From Chitinophagaceae bacterium (GTDB taxonomy: Bacteria > Bacteroidota > Bacteroidia > Chitinophagales > Chitinophagaceae): 64,000 nucleotides of DNA. This document shows positions 37,879-45,653 of this stretch, piece by piece. Made by a program: the position numbers and the translations under genes. The notes under the pieces were generated by a model. That model worked only from the letters and a program-made list of their open reading frames with translations, had not been told where the DNA came from and searched no databases. The stretch lies in assembly GCA_016702745.1 (NCBI GenBank), contig JADJDJ010000002.1, positions 1 through 64,000 of the forward strand. The letters run 5' to 3'. The first letter of the stretch is position 1. Every line of letters starts with the position of its first letter.

Positions 37879-38741
37879 ATGGCCCTGCTAGACTTTTTAG
37901 GAAAACGTAAACAAACCAACGATGCCGGTGGGGATATGTCATTTATTGACCACCTGGAGGAATTACGCTGGCATATCATCCGCTCCGTAATAGCAGTACT
38001 GATATTTTCCATCACTGCCTTTATCTTCATCAACAATGTGGTAGATGATATCATTTTTGCTCCGGCCAAACCAGATTTTATTACGGCCCAGTGGTTTTGT
38101 ACTATCGGCAAGAAAATAGGCATGGGTAACGGACTTTGCTTTGGGAATGTAGAAGTGAAGTTTCTGGAAACAACCATGACCGGACAGTTCATCTCTTCCT
38201 TTACCGTGGCCTTTGTCTGTGGCTTTATTGCTGCCTTTCCTTATATCTTCTGGGAGTTCTGGAAATTCGTCCGTCCTGCACTTTCTCCGGCAGAAAGGAA
38301 GAAAACCAGGGGAATCATTTTCTGGGTATCCCTTTTATTTTTCATGGGTGTGAGCTTTGGATATTTTATCCTCACGCCCTTTATGGTCAATTTCTATTTC
38401 AGTTATAAACTGAGTGACCTGATTGAAATCAAACCCAGTTTTTCTGACTATCTCGAAAACCTGACCTATACCACCGTGGGTGTCGGCATTTTATTCCAGC
38501 TTCCCTTATTGATTTATGTGCTGGCCAAGGTCGGATTTATCACCGCCGCCTTTCTTCGTAAATTCCGGAGACATGCCATTGTAGTCATCCTGATTGTAGC
38601 GGCCATCATTACCCCTACCACCGACCCATTCAGTCTGGGTATTGTTACCATCCCCTCTATCTGCTCTATGAAGCAGGTATCAGCATTGCTGCAAGGGTTG
38701 ATAAGGCCAGGGCTAAGAAAGATAAAGAAGAATGGAGCTGA
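37879..38741 (+). CDS. tatC: Sec-independent protein translocase TatC, one frameshift
   Basis: The N-terminus MSFIDHLEELRWHIIRS is the hallmark of TatC, followed by six TM segments, PFMVNFYFSYKLSDLIEIKPSFSDYLENL and VVGILFQLPLLIYV-type sequence, then AAIITPTTDPFSL. TatC is the signal-receiving core of the twin-arginine pathway in the inner membrane. The frame as given diverges after FSLGIVTIP; one extra C in the run 38652-38655 gives LYLLYEAGISIAARVDKARA and a 287-aa protein ending at 38739-38741, the normal family end. A base error is more likely than loss of such a gene. The PaoA-like subunit nearby is a probable client. Confidence 0.92.
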
Positions 38742-38765
38742 CCCGATCATCGCCTGAATATTTAG

Positions 38766-38773
38766 TACCTTTG
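38766..38773 (+). promoter_or_regulatory. -7 box TACCTTTG for rpiB
   Basis: TAnnTTTG match about 49 nt before rpiB; the GACTAA heptamer run lies between box and gene. Confidence 0.45.
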
Positions 38774-38779
38774 CATAGC

Positions 38780-38815
38780 TGTTGACTAACGACTATCGAC
38801 TAAAGACTAAAGACC
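38780..38815. repeat. Degenerate GACTAAC/GACTAAA heptamer run
   Basis: Five or so units of GACTAAC, GACTATC, GACTAAA sit in the rpiB leader. Confidence 0.65.
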
Positions 38816-38821
38816 TCCCTA

Positions 38822-39277
38822 ATGCATTCCCCATTTGACCTGAAGAAACCCATTGCCATCGGAAGTGATCATGCCGGTTATGAATATAAAGAAGACCTGA
38901 TCTCTTTTCTGGAAGGCAAGGGCTTGCATTTTAAAGATTTCGGAACACATAGTAAAGACTCGGTGGACTACCCCGATTTTGCCCATCCCGTTGCACTGGC
39001 CGTTGAAAAAGGAGAAGCCGCCTGTGGCATCCTGCTTTGCGGTACCGCCAATGGGGTAGCCATGTCGGCCAATAAACACGCGGGGGTCAGGGCTGCCATC
39101 TGCTGGGGAGAGGAAATTGCCAAAGTGGTCAGACAGCATAACGATGCGAATATCATCTGTATTCCTGCCCGTTTTGTAAGGGAAGGAGATGCAGAGAAAA
39201 TGGTTGCCCTATTTATCACCACTGAATTTGAGGGCGGAAGGCACCAGCGCCGGGTGGAAAAGATCGCCTGCAGCTGA
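38822..39277 (+). CDS. rpiB: Ribose-5-phosphate isomerase B
   Basis: The 151-aa protein starts PIAIGSDHAGYEYK, carries SVDYPDFAHPVA, the catalytic ACGILLCGTANGVAMSANK (Cys near residue 72) and RAAICWGEEIA, all characteristic of RpiB. It interconverts ribose-5-phosphate and ribulose-5-phosphate in the pentose phosphate pathway. A terminator follows at 39301-39330. Confidence 0.95.
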   Translation: MHSPFDLKKPIAIGSDHAGYEYKEDLISFLEGKGLHFKDFGTHSKDSVDYPDFAHPVALAVEKGEAACGILLCGTANGVAMSANKHAGVRAAICWGEEIAKVVRQHNDANIICIPARFVREGDAEKMVALFITTEFEGGRHQRRVEKIACS

Positions 39278-39300
39278 TTCCGCCTTTCATCAATTTTTTC

Positions 39301-39330
39301 AAACCCCTTTGCATAAAGGGGTTTATTTTT
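39301..39330 (+). terminator. Rho-independent terminator after rpiB
   Basis: AAACCCCTTT-GCAT-AAAGGGGTTT then ATTTTT. Confidence 0.9.
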
Positions 39331-39384
39331 ACCCCTACCCTCAGCGCTTACCAGCAGTGGGTATATACCATACAAAAAACAAAT

Positions 39385-40935
39385 ATGACATTGAAACAAA
39401 CGATTGCCATCGCACTGATTTGCCTGCCGGCGCTGGTCAATGCCCAGAAAAAAGACAAAGGCGCCATGCAGGCTGCATCCAGCATTACCGCAGAAGACAT
39501 GAAAAAACACCTGTACACCATCGCCAGTAAGGAAATGGAAGGCAGGGATACCCCTTCTCCGGGACTTGAAAAAGCCGCGAATTATATCGAGGCGCATTTT
39601 AAAGCACTGGGTTTAACCCCGGGTAATAACGGCAGCTACCGGCAGTACTACACATTATACAAAGATTCACTGATCGGCGCTTCTTTAAGTGTCAACGGTG
39701 CTTCACTGGAATTGAATAAAGAGTTTCAGCCCCAGGCCAACAGCTATGCTGCAGAAATGCGTTTTTCAGAAGCAGTATTTGCAGGTTATGGAATTGTGGA
39801 CGGAGAAGTAAGGAATGATTACAAGGATTTGAAAGTCGCTGGTAAACTGGTGATCATCCTCGATGCTTTGCCGGCAGATTATAAGCCAACCGTACAGGGA
39901 AGAAATTCACCGGCCTCTGTATTTGGAAAACTCGAAGCCGCAATGAATAAAGGGGCTGTTGCAGTGATGGTTGTCAACAGCGGATTTCCCCGCAGACCGG
40001 GCACTACAAACAGCAACTGGAGCATGAACGGCGGATACAGACCTTCACAACCTCCTTTTACTTTTAATATCGGAACCGATGCAGTGACAAAGATCATGGG
40101 AGAAGACGGTAAAGATATTTTCAACAAAATGAAAGCAGGATCACTGAGTAATAAAACCTATCCGGCTGAAATTACCATGAGCTATGCAAAGACCAGCACA
40201 ACCACCCAGGTATCCAATGTACTGGCCGTGCTGGAAGGAACCGATAAAAAAGATGAATTTGTTGTACTGACTGCACACTATGATCATGTTGGGAAAAGAA
40301 ATGATACCACTATTTATTATGGTGCCGATGATGATGGCAGTGGCACAACAGGCGTCCTTGAACTGGCAGAAGCTTTTGTAAAAGCAAAAGCAGCCGGCAA
40401 GGGTCCCCGCCGCAGTATTTTATTCATGACCGTTAGCGGTGAAGAAAAAGGATTATGGGGAAGCCGGTATTATTCAGAGCATCCTGTTTATCCGCTCGAT
40501 AAAACCACAGTGGATCTGAACATTGACATGATCGGCCGGATCGGTACCGAATACCTGAAGGACAAAGACTCCACCAACTATGTTTATATCATTGGAGACG
40601 ATAAACTGAGTTCAGATTTGGCTCCCATTACCGACCAGGTAAATAATACCTATGTCAAAATGAAACTGGACCGGAAATACAATGATCCGAATGATCCCAA
40701 CCGTTTTTATTTCCGCAGTGACCATTACAATTTTGCACAAAAAGGGGTACCGATCATTTTCTATTTCAATGGTACACATGCCGACTATCACCGTCCAACC
40801 GACACTCCTGATAAAATCAATTATCCCATGATGGCGAAAAGAGCCCAGCTGGTTTTCTACACCGCCTGGGAAATGGCCAACCGCAATGAAATGCTGAAAA
40901 GGGATATCATTCTGGAAAAGCCCAAAGGTTTTTAA
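39385..40935 (+). CDS. M28-family zinc peptidase with PA domain, exported
   Basis: The 516-aa protein has a signal peptide (MTLKQTIAIALICLPALVNAQ). A protease-associated insert (about residues 110-270) includes GYGIVDGEVRNDYKDLKVAGKLVIILDALP. The M28 catalytic core has LTAHYDHVG (His and Asp), YGADDDGSGTTGVLELAEAF (bridging Asp), VSGEEKGLWGSRYY (Glu-Glu pair), NIDMIGRIG and RSDHYNFAQKGVP. Two zinc ions and aminopeptidase or carboxypeptidase activity are expected; the substrate is not known. It probably works in the periplasm. A strong terminator follows. Confidence 0.92.
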   Translation: MTLKQTIAIALICLPALVNAQKKDKGAMQAASSITAEDMKKHLYTIASKEMEGRDTPSPGLEKAANYIEAHFKALGLTPGNNGSYRQYYTLYKDSLIGASLSVNGASLELNKEFQPQANSYAAEMRFSEAVFAGYGIVDGEVRNDYKDLKVAGKLVIILDALPADYKPTVQGRNSPASVFGKLEAAMNKGAVAVMVVNSGFPRRPGTTNSNWSMNGGYRPSQPPFTFNIGTDAVTKIMGEDGKDIFNKMKAGSLSNKTYPAEITMSYAKTSTTTQVSNVLAVLEGTDKKDEFVVLTAHYDHVGKRNDTTIYYGADDDGSGTTGVLELAEAFVKAKAAGKGPRRSILFMTVSGEEKGLWGSRYYSEHPVYPLDKTTVDLNIDMIGRIGTEYLKDKDSTNYVYIIGDDKLSSDLAPITDQVNNTYVKMKLDRKYNDPNDPNRFYFRSDHYNFAQKGVPIIFYFNGTHADYHRPTDTPDKINYPMMAKRAQLVFYTAWEMANRNEMLKRDIILEKPKGF

Positions 40936-40956
40936 TACCTGATCAAAAAATAAATT

Positions 40957-40985
40957 GCCCCGGCCGAAAGGACCCGGGGCTTTTT
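40957..40985 (+). terminator. Rho-independent terminator after M28 peptidase
   Basis: GCCCCGG (40957-40963) pairs with CCGGGGC (40974-40980), then TTTTT. Confidence 0.9.
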
Positions 40986-41082
40986 CATGTCCATTTTAAA
41001 CAGGAATCATGATCGATTAAACTTTTTAAACCTCTCCCGGTCTATTCTCCTGTACCTGATTGAAAAGACTAAATCGAAAAAC

Positions 41083-41307
41083 ATGAAAACAAATCAAATC
41101 GTAAAAACACTTGTATTGACAGCCATGCTCTTTGTCGCTTTTTCAGGCACCCAGAATGTCAGTGCCCAGGGCCGCTACGGAGTACGTGACCGGGTGGAAG
41201 ATGTAAGAGACCGCAGAGAAAATGTGCGCGATCGCCGGGAAGATGTGCGTGACCGCAGAGAAGATGTACGTGACCGCAGAGAAAACCGCCGGGATCTCCG
41301 GTTCTGA
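41083..41307 (+). CDS. Small exported protein with RDRREDV heptad repeats
   Basis: The start MKTNQIVKTLVLTAMLFVAF at 41083 gives a signal peptide (cleavage near VSAQ) and a 74-aa precursor. The mature part is almost only seven-residue repeats: RDRVEDV, RDRRENV, RDRREDV, RDRREDV, RDRREN, then RRDLRF. The pattern of alternating R and D/E would make a strongly charged single helix. The DNA is repeated with synonymous changes, so selection for the peptide is plausible. Function unknown; similar charged-repeat secreted peptides are seen in Bacteroidota. A terminator follows. Confidence 0.75.
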   Translation: MKTNQIVKTLVLTAMLFVAFSGTQNVSAQGRYGVRDRVEDVRDRRENVRDRREDVRDRREDVRDRRENRRDLRF

Positions 41308-41349
41308 AGATGAATTCCTGTTTTTAATCCATCCCTTTTATATATATCG

Positions 41350-41380
41350 ACCCTGCCCTTAAGGCAGGGTTTATTTTATT
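41350..41380 (+). terminator. Rho-independent terminator after heptad-repeat gene
   Basis: ACCCTGCC (41350-41357) and GGCAGGGT (41363-41370) form a stem, followed by a T-rich tract. Confidence 0.85.
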
Positions 41381-41389
41381 CCCTACCGC

Positions 41390-41455
41390 CGGCTGTCGGC
41401 TGCTGACTCTCGACTGTTGACTGTTTACTCTCGACTGTTAACTGTCGACTGACTA
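41390..41455. repeat. Degenerate GACTGTT heptamer run
   Basis: About nine units such as GGCTGTC, GACTCTC, GACTGTT, TACTCTC, GACTGTC in a row. Seven-nt period is kept with base changes. Confidence 0.75.
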
Positions 41456-41493
41456 GCCCGGTCCGGAAATTTTCAATATCTTAGAAATAAAAA

Positions 41494-41946
41494 ATGTCAG
41501 ACACCCAAAACCCAACAAGCCCCGAAACACCCCGCGAAAATGAAATATCCGAGTACGTAGATGGCGTTAAGAAAATGGAAATGCAGGGGTATGAATCCGG
41601 AATCAAAAAAGCAAGAACGGCTTTGTTTGTCACTGCATTTCTTGTCTTACTGGGAGAAGTACTGTCCATTTCCCTCGCTGGATTAGAATGGACACCATTA
41701 ATGATAGGCATTGTTGCCATTGAAGTTGGCATTTTTGTGGCACTGGCCTTTTGGACAAAAACAAAACCATATACTGCGACTGTTGTCGGTCTCATTGTTT
41801 TTGTCCTTTACTGGATTGCCGCCATCGCACTGAATGGAACTGAAGCAGCTTATAAAGGCATTATAGTAAAAGTGATCATTATTGTCACCCTGGTACAGGC
41901 TATCAAACCCGCCAAGGCATGGGAGGATACGAAGAAGACATTGTAA
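41494..41946 (+). CDS. Membrane protein of unknown function (150 aa)
   Basis: A hydrophilic N-terminus (about 40 residues) is followed by four hydrophobic segments: ALFVTAFLVLLGEVLSISL, PLMIGIVAIEVGIFVALAFW, ATVVGLIVFVLYWIAAIAL and IIVKVIIIVTLVQAI, ending KPAKAWEDTKKTL. No family recognised. It is followed by an inverted-repeat element. Confidence 0.7.
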   Translation: MSDTQNPTSPETPRENEISEYVDGVKKMEMQGYESGIKKARTALFVTAFLVLLGEVLSISLAGLEWTPLMIGIVAIEVGIFVALAFWTKTKPYTATVVGLIVFVLYWIAAIALNGTEAAYKGIIVKVIIIVTLVQAIKPAKAWEDTKKTL

Positions 41947-41973
41947 ATGATCAGGGAAATTTAAAAAAATAAA

Positions 41974-42101
41974 AGGCTGTCTCAAAAAGTTTTCTGTTAC
42001 CACGAAGTCACTAAGGCACTAAGTGAAGAAGGGATGATTTTCCAATCTTTGTGCCTTAGTGCCTTAGTGGCTATTCCTGAAACTAAGTTTTGAGACAGCC
42101 T
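41974..42101. repeat. MITE-like inverted repeat element (AGGCTGTCTCAAAA ends)
   Basis: Outer ends AGGCTGTCTCAAAA (41974-41987) and TTTTGAGACAGCCT (42088-42101) are perfect 14-nt inverted repeats. Inside, CCACGAAGTCACTAAGGCAC near 42000 and GTGCCTTAGTGCCTTAGTGG near 42051 pair again. The whole 128 nt folds into one long hairpin and has no coding capacity. It may also serve as a two-way terminator between convergent genes. Confidence 0.8.
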
Positions 42102-42133
42102 CTTCTCTTTCAACTTCATTCAATTGACTGGCA

Positions 42134-43108
42134 TCACCAACCCAGCACCCACGCAAAAATCAGCGGAGCCACAATGGTAGCATCACTCTCCACGATAAAC
42201 TTGGGCGTATTGATATCCGGTTTACCCCAGGTGATTTTTTCATTCGGCACAGCACCGGAGTAAGAACCATAGGAGGTAGTGGAATCACTGATCTGACAGA
42301 AATAACTCCAGAAAGGTACATCATGCCATTCCAGGTCCTGGTACATCATTGGCACTACACAAATCGGAAAATCTCCCGCAATACCGCCCCCGATCTGGAA
42401 GAAACCTACTCCCTTACCGGCAGAATTATTCCGGTACCATTCGGTCAGCCAAACCATGTATTCAATTCCGCTCTTTACTGTGCTTGCCTGCAATTCACCT
42501 TTGACCACATAGCTGGCGAAAATATTGCCGGTGGTACTGTCTTCCCAACCTGGTACCACAATTGGAATATTTTTTTCCGCAGCGGCTACAATCCAGCTGT
42601 CTTTCGGATCAATTTCATAATACTGTTTCAATTCACCACTCAATACTACTTTATACAGGAACTCATGAGGAAAATAGCGTTCACCTTTTGCTTCGGCATC
42701 TTTCCATTGCTTCACCAGGTGTTTTTGCAATCTCCGAAAAGCCTCTTCTTCAGGGATACAGGTATCAGTCACCCGGTTATAATGATTCTCCAGCAGGTCC
42801 CATTCTTCCTGCGGGGTCAGGTCGCGGTAATTGGGAATGCGTTTGTAATGAGAATGTGCTACAAGATTCATCACATCTTCTTCCAGGTTTGCACCGGTAC
42901 AGCTGATGATATCCACTTTTCCCTGGCGGATCATTTCGGCCAGTGAGATTCCCAGTTCGCCGGTACTCATGGCGCCGGCCAGAGTAATCATCATTTTACC
43001 ACCTTCATTGAGGTGAGTTTCATAGCCCTTGGCTGCATCCATCAGGGCAGCTGCATTAAAGTGACGATAGTGATGCTGGATGAATTGTGAAACGGGTCCT
43101 TTGTTCAT
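42134..43108 (-). CDS. Deoxyhypusine synthase-family protein
   Basis: The start MNKGPVSQFIQHHYRHFNAA at 43108 gives 324 aa; the longer frame from 43273 has an implausible N-terminus. Rossmann-like segments MMITLAGAMSTGELGISLAEMI, IISCTGANLEEDVMNLVAH, IPIVVPGWEDSTTGNIFASYV and GVGFFQIGGGIAGDFPICVVP match the NAD-binding deoxyhypusine synthase fold. Bacteria lack eIF5A, so bacterial members are thought to act in polyamine chemistry (for example homospermidine formation); substrate here unknown. Confidence 0.88.
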   Translation of the reverse strand: MNKGPVSQFIQHHYRHFNAAALMDAAKGYETHLNEGGKMMITLAGAMSTGELGISLAEMIRQGKVDIISCTGANLEEDVMNLVAHSHYKRIPNYRDLTPQEEWDLLENHYNRVTDTCIPEEEAFRRLQKHLVKQWKDAEAKGERYFPHEFLYKVVLSGELKQYYEIDPKDSWIVAAAEKNIPIVVPGWEDSTTGNIFASYVVKGELQASTVKSGIEYMVWLTEWYRNNSAGKGVGFFQIGGGIAGDFPICVVPMMYQDLEWHDVPFWSYFCQISDSTTSYGSYSGAVPNEKITWGKPDINTPKFIVESDATIVAPLIFAWVLGW

Positions 43109-43240
43109 TTTAAACTTTTTTAAAGGTGACCGCCTTCTGATCCCGCAGTGACGGGAGACTTTGCGAATTTTCTCCCGGAAAAAATAACAGCCTTGCTGTT
43201 TACCGGGGAGAGAGCCGCAAAAATACAATATTGGACAATA

Positions 43241-43268
43241 AAAAAGCCCTGCTGTTTGCAGGACTTTT
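43241..43268 (-). terminator. Rho-independent terminator of the 43288-43731 gene
   Basis: On the minus strand AGTCCTGC-AAACA-GCAGGGCT then TTTTTT. Confidence 0.85.
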
Positions 43269-43287
43269 ATCAATTTCGGCTGGAGAT

Positions 43288-43731
43288 TTATTTTATCTTT
43301 TCTTTCTTGATCAGATTACCACCGGCATCCACCTGTAACTTATATTGCCGGCCTTCGTCTTCAAGGCGCAGAATATAACTGGTACCACTGCCCATGGTAA
43401 TTTCACATACTTCCATCACATCAGGTTTTACAAAACGCTTATCCACTGAGCGGGTTACGGCAAGCGGAAGCTGGTTGTAAAAAATATTACGGGCACTTCC
43501 CTGTAATTCCCCGTCTTCATTAAAATAGGCTTCAGATCGATAGCCATCATAAATGAAGACTGCTTTGAGCATGGTCCCGGTATTAACCCAGCTGATCAGC
43601 TCGGCACCAGGGAATTCTTTTTTAAAAGTAGCTTTTGCTTCTTCGCCGGAAGGATCGGGTTTAATCGAGGCATTGGCTGATGTTGCGGCCATCGTCACAA
43701 TCAGTGAGAGGGCGAATACTGTTTTTTTCAT
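43288..43731 (-). CDS. Exported PepSY-like protein, paralogue 1
   Basis: The 147-aa protein has a signal peptide (MKKTVFALSLIVTMAATSANA). The mature domain (ATFKKEFPGAELISWVNTG, AVFIYDGYRSEAYFNEDGELQGSAR, YILRLEDEGRQYKLQVDAGGNL) looks like PepSY-like small domains (PF11396-type) of Bacteroidota, expected to be periplasmic. It shares layout and motifs with the next gene (FKKEF...W, EAYFNEDGEL versus TAYYNTVGELLG), so the two are paralogues. Each has its own terminator. Function unknown. Confidence 0.78.
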   Translation of the reverse strand: MKKTVFALSLIVTMAATSANASIKPDPSGEEAKATFKKEFPGAELISWVNTGTMLKAVFIYDGYRSEAYFNEDGELQGSARNIFYNQLPLAVTRSVDKRFVKPDVMEVCEITMGSGTSYILRLEDEGRQYKLQVDAGGNLIKKEKIK

Positions 43732-43897
43732 GGCTTAAGGTTTAATGATTATTGTTTTTCGATTTGTTGATTCAAAAATAGATAGTCTTGTAAGCGAAGT
43801 CAAGTGAATTGGGACTGCCGGAGTGCATTGTTAATGATATTAACCTGAAATAACATTGCATAACAGGTTTGATACAAAATAAACCTGGATAAAAAAC

Positions 43898-43932
43898 CCC
43901 GTCCCTTACAAAAGGGATCGGGGCTGTTTTTA
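43898..43932 (-). terminator. Rho-independent terminator of the 43983-44429 gene
   Basis: On the minus strand CCCCGATCCCTT and AAGGGACGGGG form a stem, then TTTTTT. A-run on the other side makes it potentially two-way. Confidence 0.85.
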
Positions 43933-43982
43933 CCACACACCAAAACTATCTTCGCTATAAAGAACTGACGTTTGAAATGCTG

Positions 43983-44429
43983 TCAGGATTTTTTTACTTT
44001 TTTGTATTGATCCCAGTCTCTGGCATTATCTGATTTCAATACAACGGACTGATCGGCATCTTCGATCGTAATATAATAGGTAGTACCCTCGCTGGTGGCT
44101 GCTTCAAAGAGATTACTGATCCAGTAAGACTGGTAATTCTTTTTCAGATCAGCCTGCAGGGCCAGTGGTAAATCCACCGGACTTACAAATCGGGCCAATC
44201 CCAGCAACTCCCCTACTGTATTATAATAGGCTGTAATATGCTGCTCATTGTACACAAAGGAAGCCTGGTAATAATTCGGAGCCAGGGTCCAGGTAATGTC
44301 TTTGGCTGTTGCAAATTCCTTTTTAAAAGCACCCAGTACGCGGGCATCTACTTCTTCAGAACCGGGATTGGCATTAACAGTTCCGAAACTCACTGCAAAT
44401 ACGCCCAGTAATAACATGATCTTTTTCAT
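43983..44429 (-). CDS. Exported PepSY-like protein, paralogue 2
   Basis: The start MKKIMLLLGVFAVSFGTVNA at 44429 gives a signal peptide and a 148-aa precursor. The core has AFKKEFATAKDITWTLAPNYYQASFVYNEQHITAYYNTVGELLG and ISNLFEAATSEGTTYYITIED, parallel to paralogue 1. Likely periplasmic; function unknown. The two genes are transcribed in the same direction, 250 nt apart, with a terminator between, so they are separate units. Confidence 0.78.
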   Translation of the reverse strand: MKKIMLLLGVFAVSFGTVNANPGSEEVDARVLGAFKKEFATAKDITWTLAPNYYQASFVYNEQHITAYYNTVGELLGLARFVSPVDLPLALQADLKKNYQSYWISNLFEAATSEGTTYYITIEDADQSVVLKSDNARDWDQYKKVKKS

Positions 44430-44662
44430 ACAATTTATTTTTCTGTTCAATTTCTTATCATCTCTGACGTATCAAAGGTAGAATGGGTTACACCCGGGTA
44501 CAAGCCAATTATGTCGAGTGGAATTTTGATCCCATCAACGGGTTGCATTGTTAACAGCATTTAACAGTACAGCCGCTCATCAGCTATTTAACATTGTACA
44601 ACACGTACACCCCTGCCATTGGTATGAAAAAAGTGCACCCGGGCTTGCCGGATTGAAAATTT

Positions 44663-44682
44663 ATTTAGATATTTGTCTAAAT
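44663..44682. promoter_or_regulatory. Palindromic operator for the ArsR/SdpR-type repressor
   Basis: ATTTAGA-TATTTG-TCTAAAT is a perfect inverted repeat with 7-nt arms, extended by AT-rich half sites, 17 nt before the repressor start. Typical of ArsR-family autoregulation. Confidence 0.7.
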
Positions 44683-44698
44683 ATATAATTAAGAAAAC

Positions 44699-44962
44699 AT
44701 GAACAGCGTTTTCAAGGCCCTGAATGACCCGACGCGGCGCGAGATCCTGCAATTGCTCCGGCAGCGGGACATGACCGCCGGAGAGATTGTGGAGCAATTC
44801 AATATATCCGGACCCAGTATCTCCCATCACCTGGACCTGCTGAAACAGGCCAACCTGGTGCTGTCAGTAAAAGAAGGTCAGTTTATTTATTACTCCCTGA
44901 ACACCACAGTGGTGGATGATATCCTGAAATGGCTGATGCAATTCAAAACCAAAAAAAAATAA
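44699..44962 (+). CDS. sdpR: ArsR-family transcriptional repressor (SdpR-like)
   Basis: The 87-aa protein is a single winged helix-turn-helix: FKALNDPTRREILQLLRQRDMTAGEIVEQFNISGPSISHHLDLLKQANLVLSVKEGQFIYYSLN in order, with the recognition helix SGPSISHHLDLL. No metal-binding cysteines are present, in line with SdpR-type members rather than metal sensors. The SdpI-like gene begins 12 nt later, the same order as the sdpRI operon of Bacillus, where SdpI binds SdpR at the membrane. An operator palindrome sits before the start. Confidence 0.9.
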   Translation: MNSVFKALNDPTRREILQLLRQRDMTAGEIVEQFNISGPSISHHLDLLKQANLVLSVKEGQFIYYSLNTTVVDDILKWLMQFKTKKK

Positions 44963-44974
44963 ACCTGTAACAAT

Positions 44975-45637
44975 ATGAACAGCTTATTAAAAAAAATGGT
45001 CTGGCCCCTGATGGCGGCCCCCGCCATTTACCTGGCGATTGCCTGGAAAAGTTTACCCGAAAAAGTGGCTATGCATTTTAATCTCAAAGGAGAGGCAGAC
45101 CGGTTCGGCAGCCGGAATGAATTGATCACAACAATCATTATCATGACCGTGGTCAATATGATTGTTTACCTCCTGCTCACCAATATCTGGCGAATTGATC
45201 CCAAAAAGAATGCCGCTGAAAACAGAAACCGGATCGCTACCATCGGGTTCGCCACCGTTGTACTGCTGTCGGCTGTCATGTGTATGATAATATATAGTGC
45301 CTCCCGGGGTAATATCAATTTCAGCGTCGGACTGATTTTTAGTGGCGTTGGATTGTTCTTTGCCATCCTGGGCAACTACCTTCCCAATATGAAACCTAAT
45401 TATTTTGCCGGTTTCCGTTTACCCTGGACACTTGAAAATGAAGAGAACTGGAGAAAGACCCATCAACTGGCCGGAAGACTCTGGTTTAGTGGCGGACTTA
45501 TCCTGGCTGTGATTTGTCTTTTTCTTCCCGCAGAAGTGGCCATCATCGTATTTTTCACAATCATGGTAACCATTACCCTCATACCCTGCGTCTATTCCTA
45601 CAGATTATATCGCCAGCAAAAAAATATTCATTCTTAA
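44975..45637 (+). CDS. sdpI: SdpI-family membrane protein (DUF1648 + SdpI)
   Basis: The 220-aa protein begins with a DUF1648 segment (LPEKVAMHFNLKGEADRFGSRNELI) and has six hydrophobic stretches. The later FAILGNYLPNMKPNYFAGFRLPWTLENEENWRKTHQLAGRLWF is the diagnostic SdpI signature. In Bacillus this protein gives immunity to a secreted killing factor and controls SdpR; in Bacteroidota no toxin gene is usually adjacent and none is seen here, so the trigger is unknown. Confidence 0.9.
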   Translation: MNSLLKKMVWPLMAAPAIYLAIAWKSLPEKVAMHFNLKGEADRFGSRNELITTIIIMTVVNMIVYLLLTNIWRIDPKKNAAENRNRIATIGFATVVLLSAVMCMIIYSASRGNINFSVGLIFSGVGLFFAILGNYLPNMKPNYFAGFRLPWTLENEENWRKTHQLAGRLWFSGGLILAVICLFLPAEVAIIVFFTIMVTITLIPCVYSYRLYRQQKNIHS

Positions 45638-45653
45638 TCAGTAAATTTAAAAC

